64,000 bases of DNA from Candidatus Nanoarchaeia archaeon. Lineage in GTDB: Archaea > Nanobdellota > Nanobdellia > Woesearchaeales > JANQNE01. The DNA lies in NCBI GenBank assembly GCA_028279725.1, contig JANQNE010000010.1, positions 1 to 64,000 of the forward strand. The letters run 5' to 3'. Shown piece after piece: positions 34,901 through 43,900 of the stretch; the first letter of the stretch is position 1, and every line of letters begins with the position of its first letter. The notes below the pieces were generated by a model. That model ran no database searches. It saw nothing but the letters and a program-made list of their open reading frames with translations, and was not told the origin of the DNA. The translations under genes were made by a program, and so were the position numbers.

Positions 34901-37900
34901 GAACAAGAGGGAATCCAACATATGAGATAAATGAGATAAACCCACTCACACAAAAGCTTGTAGATGGAGCTTTAGCTTGCTTCAAGACTGGTCCAGAAGA
35001 ATGTTATCTTTATGAAGATGAACACTGCAGCGATGAAACTTCAAGATCACGATGTGTTTTTGACAGTTCAGTCTCAGGAGATGTTAGGAACAGTCTCATA
35101 AGAAGGATTGATGCAGAGACTTCAGGCTTGACAGCAGAGAGTGCAGATTGTTCTGACACTTTAGCATTTGATGAAAATCATAAATGTCTGGGCCCTAGTA
35201 GATCCGGAACAGTCAGTTGCACATACAAGAGTGATTGCGAAGAATGCAATACTCCTTTTGGTCTATTCCATTTTAATGGATTTGCAAGATATGCTTTGTA
35301 TAGTGAAGGGCAATTAGGAGGTTTTGATAATAATATTTTCTGCGAAAACATCCCTCATTGTTATAAAGATACAACAGAAACTTCAGTAAATAAATTCTTT
35401 GATTGCTCTCAGGTAAGCTCCTGTTATGATTATAAGAGCGAATCTGCATGTGTTGAACAGCTAAGCGTAAATCCAGACGGAACTTCTGACAGAAGATTTA
35501 ACAACAAATGCCTTCCAAGAAACTGTTCATGGTCTTATGATCCAAGATATGAAAACTTAGGTGTTGGTGTTTGCAGAGAATTAAGGCTTGATGAGCTTTG
35601 CCCAGGAGATAACGATTGCGACACATTCCCTGATAACGCAACATTAGATGGAAACCAAATACCTGATGAAGATTCAGACGGAATTGCAGATGATGGAACT
35701 ATCTATGATTTTAACTTAGATGGCATTGTAGATTACAGTGATGAAGTCATCAATTCAATCTATAAAGATTATGCAGGAGTTCAATATGACATTGATGATG
35801 ACAACGATCTTTCTCCGGATAAGTATGATCCTGATCCAAACACATTTGTAGATGATGTAAATCAAGATTGTCATCTTTGCGACATCGACGGTTCTAATCT
35901 GGTTTATGAGCAATGTGACAGGACCCGTTGCCAGCTCTTTGGCTCATGTTACTGGGATGGTTCAAACTGCTTACAAAGAAGCGAAGTAACTTGCCAGATG
36001 TTCCAGAATATAAGCGACTGCATAGGCCCTAGCAGTGCACAAATAGATTCAGCCATTGATATAATTCATGATCCTTCAATAGATGAGCCTGGAAGGGCTG
36101 GAACTAATATATGGGTTCAAGGATCATGCAGCGACGGAATATCACAAGATCAAACATCTTGTGAAGAGACAGGAGAAACATGGACTCTAGGTTCTTGCTC
36201 AGATAACATTCTGACAACTAAATCAGATTGTGAAGGTTCAATAAAACGCCATAATTTCCTTGGATTAAGCAATGATTATTTTGGATTTGGAACTTGCAGA
36301 TGGGGAACACCAACTCTAGGTTCAACACCGCAGTGTTTCAAAGATGCAGATAGTGATTTATCAAACGATTGCAAACTCTTCAGTGCTGGAGACAGCTCTG
36401 CCTGCCAGCTTGATATGACCCCTCCTGAAGCTAAGATACCTCATCTTATCTCTTACGGTTCTCCTATGAACATATCATCCTACATAGATGACTATTATAC
36501 AGACAATTTCCTGATATATTATTGCATCGGAAGCACAGAGAAACCTTGCTACCCTGACAGATTATTGACTGACATGACATTCAATATAGATGATTTTGAT
36601 AGTGTAGTAGATGCAGCACATCCTATGTTTAAAGATGAATTCCCTCTGTTCTTTATCGATTCTTCACAAAAAGATCAGAAGCTTGTTAAGGTTTTTTCAA
36701 CAGTAAACACCTCTGTAGGAGGATTACAGCCTAATTTTGTAGATCAAAATACAGGCACATCTGAGTGCGATCGTTGGAACACTAATTATGCAGAATTAAA
36801 ACTGCCAGAACCTCCAGTAGATTCTGCTACTGGAAATAAAAAAGAGTTCCATTGCGGGGATGGTTCTGCTGATGATGGGAATTACACATTCTATTACTAT
36901 ATAGAAGATCTAGGTGCGACCGAAACAGCCTACAGTGTTCATAACCCAAATAATCTGGAAGAAGTAAAAAATATAACTTTCACAATAGACACTTCTGTTC
37001 CAGATGTCATGATAGGAATTGCCCAAAAAGCAAACGAAGTTAGCGTAAATCCTCCGATATATAACACTGATCTGACAATTAGGTTAGAAGTTAATGAAGA
37101 TGTTGTCTGCAAATCAACATTAAGAAGGGTAAAGTCATATAAAAATTCAAGATTTGAATGCTTTACAGAGGAAGAATTACCTCTAAGGTACGGAGATATA
37201 GGTCAGATAGACCCATATGATTCTGGCACTACTGTAGGAGATTATGGGAACAACTGGACTGTCGAATACACTCAGCTTCAAGATGGATTATATTTCTTCA
37301 CATATCTTTGTGAAGATCAAGTTCACAATAAACAATGCGAAGGAAAAGACAACGATAACCCTTTCTGCGCTGAAAAACAGCCAGGATCAACAGGCTGCAC
37401 TGTAGACCCAGGATATGGAGCTTCTGATGTGGTAAGAAGAAAGATAAGGATATCTTCTGACCCAACATTCAATATAGATCCTTACGATCCTATCTTCAAC
37501 ACATCTTTGATGAACATACACTTAAGAGCTAGCAATGAATTTGAATGTGTTTATACTGCAGATCCACAGGACTTTGGGGAGGACTATGGAGATAACACAT
37601 GGAGTCCAAGTTATTGTTCAAGAAGAATGGGTCCATTTGGAACTCAAAAAGATTATTCCATAACCTCTAGTTACGCTTGCCGTTATTATTACCATGGGAT
37701 ATGGAATCCAGGAGTTTGCAGTGATCCAACTTACACATCAAAATGGTCGTGCTTAAGAGATAACAGCCCAATAGATGGAGTCGTATTCAATGATGGAGTT
37801 CAGCAATGGGAAGATCGGTTTGTAGAATTGAAAAACCAAGGTCAGACTTTCACAGTAACTGGAGGAGGGGATACAGAGATAGAAAAAGAGATAGGTGGTA

Positions 37901-40900
37901 TTGACTATCTTTATGATGCTAACATTCCCACTTCTGAAACAAATCAAGCATTCCTTTACAAGATAATCTGTGACACAACGATGTTTGGATTGAGAGAAAA
38001 AGACACTTTTGTTGGAGTGGATCAGCAGCATCCTGTAACTTTATTTAACAAACCAGGAGGCCTGGATCACTTTGATACAAGCTTGTGGTACAATTTCAAG
38101 CCAACAATTCAGCTTGATTGTTTAGATCCCCCAGTAGAACCAGAGATGGAATATGGTTGCACAGAACTTAATTATTGCAGGGATGATGAATCATGCACTC
38201 CAGATCAAGTAGCAGAGGACAATTCAGAGATGATATTCATAGACTCAGATAGGACACAGAGTATCTGCTATTATTCCAAAGATGCAGGAAATAATCAAGA
38301 ACCCCTTTCCTGTGATACCATAAAGATAGATAGGATCAAACCAGTGATATATGATGTAATTGGAATCCCCCAGGTAACAGATCAGCTTACTACAGATATA
38401 TCTGGAAAAGTAGGCAATTTCCTCACAACTCAGTTTTCATATGACAATATCTTAAGTAATAATGGTCAATACAAACAATTTAATGAATTGTCTGATTTAG
38501 ATGATTTCACACTTCGGGAAAGTTTCAAGATAGGTGGTTATTCTACTGGAAGCAGCGGCCTTCTTGGATCATTTGAATTGGCAAGATTCAGATATACAGG
38601 AAGTGAGACACAACAGACAGCAAGATACTATTCCATAGAAGTTGTAGCATTTGAAGATAAATTAAATTTCATATTATATAAAGCACATTATAAGGATGGA
38701 GAATTTGATGACACAGAGATCAAGACATATGCAGGTCTCTCTTATGTTTTAGATAACTGGTATGATGCAATATTGACTGTAGACAACAATGAAATATCTC
38801 TGACAATAGATGGCCAAGACATATTTACAAACGAACCCTTGAGTTCTATTGATGGTTCTCCACAGCCAGAAGGCATGGTATTTATCCCTCAAGCATTAAA
38901 AGAAAATGGAGATATATATGAGAATTTTGTCAGATATGTATCAAAGCTTGCGATAGAGACTCCTGGAGAGTATTCCACCTTGGAAGAACTAAAGATCCAG
39001 GGAGATGCTTATGGCTTATCTCCTGATAATTATCCTTTTACAGGAACACTTGATGATTTTGAAGCTGAAGTAGCATTGAAAAGGCCAGGAACCAATACAA
39101 TCACAATCACAGCAAAAGATTCTGCAGGAAATATAGGATCTGCAGACTTCAATGTATACAAAGATGAATTTGGTCCAGAAATTTATCCGAATATCAGAAG
39201 CAACACAACATCAGATAAAGGAGAGAACTGGAGCATCGAGAGAATTGATTCAGATGCACAAAATCCATTACACGCAGAATATGGAAAGCCAATAGACATC
39301 TATGCTTCAATATTAGATGAGCGTTTCACTTACTTAGATACAGTGCGTTTGAGCTTACACAATAATAATGCAGAACTTTTCATACTTAACTCTAGAACAT
39401 TATTAGAGAATGGTGGTGCAGAGCTTGGAACAGCTGGCTGGAACTGGGACAATACATTAACAACATTCTCATCAAACAGCAACAGTCATTTCTCAATAGA
39501 TGGATATAATACATCTTCAGATCTTATCCCAATAATGCCTGGACTGCCTTATACTATAAGTGCAGAATTAAAAGACGGGGCATCTGTCTTTGTTAGGTGG
39601 GTTCTAAGAGGAAGTACACCGACAGCAGTAGGAATGCCAGACTGTGTTATACACTCAAATAGCACATCTTTTGAATTCCAGACAACAACATGCGAAGCTC
39701 CAGAAGATGATTGGTTTGCTTACGCAATATTACATATAAACAATTCAGCAGACACACCATCTGCTGCTGACAACATAACTTTTGAGCAGGGAATTGACCC
39801 AAGTCCTTATTATTTCTTAGAAACAAACTTACAGTCAATATCAAATACATTATGGAGCTACACTCTTGATGTAACTCCAGGTTGTGAAAAAACAGGAGCT
39901 TGTGAACTGCCTGTTGGATCATACAAAGCATTGTTCAAGGCAACAGACACTTTCAACAACCCTTCAGAAAAAACAAATTATTTTGAAGTTAAAGACACCA
40001 TTCCAGCTAAATTCACAGTCACTATGACAAACCCAGATGGATTAGAGGACTACATGATCTACGGACAGACTTATGACATAACATTTAATTCAGATAGCTT
40101 ATTGATGGAAGATGCAGAATATCCAAGTTTTGGATTTAAAGTGGGCAACAGAGATTTTAAGATTCAAGACATAGTAGCACAAGACGCTTACACATTTGTC
40201 GGAACAAAAACGATCGTTGGAGCTTTCTTAGAAGGATTTGATGGTGTAGAAGCAACATTCAATCCAGTTACTAAAGATCTTCAAGGAACAATTTCTTCAG
40301 ATGCTGACGTGGTTTCAGGAGGAACATTCTATATAGATACGGTAGGCCCACAAAAACCGACTATATTCTATCCAGCCAGAGACACACAAACAGTTGCAGT
40401 TGGAGCCTCGGAAACGTTTGTTTCTGGTTTTTACCCATCAGCTCAAAATGGAGCAGGAGATATAAACATACAGTTAAAAGTAAATGACAAAGCTCTGCTC
40501 CTTCCAGTAACATTCAGAGAGTGGAAAGATGAAGCATCAACAACATCTGCAGGAGATCCTAAAGAGGAAGATTTAGGAGATTTAATTGTGATGGTCTTAG
40601 ATGATGCTTTTGCTGGCTCAAACACAGTTTCAGTAAGTCCAGATTACCAGGATCTTTTCACATCAGGTAAATATGTCTCTTTTCACAGGACTGCGGCTGA
40701 TCCAGGATATAGGTCAGACGGTCAGTATTACCTCATAGAATCATTTACAGTAGATTCTGAGACAGGAATCGGAATATTAGAATTTTCTCCTTCATTAGAA
40801 AGAAACATAACTGGAGCAACTATTGTAAGTGGTCAGCCAGAAGGAGGAGAGACAATAAGAGTTTATGAAGGGAATTCACCTGAAGGATGGTTCGGCACAG

Positions 40901-43900
40901 ATGTTTCATTGATGATTGGTAAGAATATAATCTATGCTTTTGCATTGGATGACAGAGGTGTTCCTTCAAGACAGGTTGAATATATTCAAGTTGATTCAGA
41001 TCCTTTTGCTCCTAACATCATTATTGTGGGTCCTGCTGATGGTCTAAGGACACCTTCTGATGTATCTATAATAGCAAACATAACAGAGAACATAAGCACA
41101 ATAACTTCAGTAAGATTGACCATAGAATCCATACTCCCTGGTACAGACCAGCAAAGATTTACAGAGTGTAATGCATCAGGATGCAACTATGGGAGCTGGT
41201 CTTTCCGTGGAAATGATACACACAAGATAATGACGTATGAACCGGGATCAGATGAATACATAGATGGAATACACACAATAACAGTCTATGCTAAAGATGA
41301 AGTTGGTAATGAAGGCCAAGCAACATGGGTATTCCAGAAAGATGGAGGTTATCCATTCCCGCCGATAGTTGAGCTAGACCCAGGAGAATCATTCGACAAT
41401 ATAGCTTATTCGACAGACCCGACTAAAGCTACAATAATGTTCTTGGCAGACAAAGGAAAAGTAATAGATGCATCAAATATAAAGATAATAGGGGCACAGA
41501 CAGGACTTCTATTAGAAGATACCAATCCAACACCTATTGAAGTGTATGACTTAGCAGGAATAGATGATGTCAATGATATAGATTCAGAGTATGTAACAAC
41601 TTATGAAATTGACCTATCAGACGTGGACGATGATACATATACAGTTACTGTTCTGGCAAGCAAACTTAAGAATTTCACAGACGCAGGAGATGCAGAGTGG
41701 TCTGATGAGATCACATCAACTGCAACATTTATCGTAGATAAGACTGCTCCGATCATAAGTATAGGGATGCAGAATCCTACGATGCTTAAAGCTCCTAAAT
41801 TCAAGATAACTACAGATGATCCATCAACATGCTTCTTTGAGACAGACGAACAGTTCCAGTCAGAAGAAACAACCTATGATATTTTAGCAAAAGAATTCAA
41901 CGCTTCATTAAGAGAACACAGCTTTGCTTATATTAATCTTGGTCCATCTATTGAAGACCCAGTATACATACAAAACAGGGATTTCTATGAAGGAACACAC
42001 ACAATAACAGTAACTTGTGAGAATTTATTAGAACAAGAAAGCACAACAACTTATGACTTCTCCATAATACCTCCTAACAGAGATAAGATATATTACCAGA
42101 AAGATGATACTGCAACAATAGTTTACAAGATAGGGATTCCGGGACTTACAATAGATAATTTTGACTTAGATTTCACTCCGGGAGGCTTAGCATATGAAGA
42201 AGACAGCAGAAGCATACCAACATTACAATCATTTGAAGAAGATGAAGGAGTCTATAGGTTAACTTACAGATTGAGAGGTGTATGGGACGGAGGATATTAT
42301 GATTACCCTAACACACACAACAGAGTAGATTCAACTGTAACATATAATGGGGAAGTTCTTACAGACATCCCATTCTATATTCCAACTCATTCATTAGCAT
42401 GGACAGCAGATGACATCAGCAACACTTTCGATTGCATTGATGGAATTGCAAACGAATACTTTGATGAAGTTGACTGTAATTTTGACGTTGACACTATCCA
42501 TGCAAAAGATAAGAAACTGAACAATGTTGTAGAAAGAAACTGCTTTGATTCAGAAGATGGAGATTATAAGGTAGGAGATACAAAGAAATATGTTGACGGA
42601 AAAATAGATTCAGAAGATCTGGATTGCCAGGCAACATACTATGAGATAAGGAATAACATAGACTTCTTATCTGCAGCGATTGATTATTCAGATCCACAAC
42701 AGAATGGAGTTGGTCGTTTATGTATGGGCGGAGGCAGCAACGGGTACTGTAATAACTTAAATGACCAGATACAGGTTTATTATACTTCAAGAGTCCAGCC
42801 AGGAGGAGACTTAAAACTAAAGGTTATCAGCACAAGAAATATAGGTGATGTTGCAGATACAAGGATAACTCTTTCAGACATCCCTGAAGAGTTCAATATT
42901 GACACAACAACAATAGGAAGACAGCAACTACAAAATGTGTTTGAAAAAACACCAGCGTTCTGCGATATATCTACAACTGACGATAACAAGTGTGATACAA
43001 TAGTCTTTGGAGAGAACAAAGTAGCTATTTCAGGTCTGGATGAATTTATCACAATTCCAATCCCTAATGATCAGACAATAATTGGACCTTACACAGACAT
43101 GACTATAAAATCAACAGTAAGCGAACCTCAATTTGTAAAAGGACCTTCAGCTCTTGCAGAACTTGAGATTGGTTCAGAATATGACACATCTCAGGAAAGC
43201 TATTACACAGAAGGTGGATTAAGCGTCTGGTGTAATGATAATATAGACAACGATCTTGATTCAGGTTCAAATGATCCTATGAAAACATCGGGTTCAACAC
43301 AGCCAGATGGCTTCGACTGCAGGGATTCAGATTGTTATAACAAGAATGTTAATTTGTTCTCAGGAACATATAGAGGAACTTCATACTCTTCAGTAACTCA
43401 AAAATGTGAACAGCAAGAGACAGTCTGTAACGATGCTTTTGATAATGATTATGATGCAGACTTCAGCACAACATCATTTGACTTCAACCCCAACACAGGA
43501 ATAGATTGCAGAGACCCAGATTGTGAAGATAAACAAGGACACCCGACAGACTCATCGATAAAATGTGAGTATGAAAGAGAAGAATCCTGTAATGATGGAT
43601 TTGACAATGACGCATTAAACAGAAAAGACTGTGATATGGCTGTAACAGTAGTTGGAACAAACCCTTCAGCAGATACTGCAGAATACGACTGCGCTGCTTA
43701 TTGTAAAGAAAATGATGCAAAAGGAGCAGCTAACGAAAATACAGGAGTTCTTTGCCGTGATAATCTAGACAACGATTGGGATTTCATAATACAGAGCGGA
43801 ACAAGAGGATACTCACAAAATAATGCAGATGGTGCAGGTATTGACTGCAGATGGCAGAATCCAGACGAAGATTGCGAAGGAGTTATAGTTGATTTTGGAG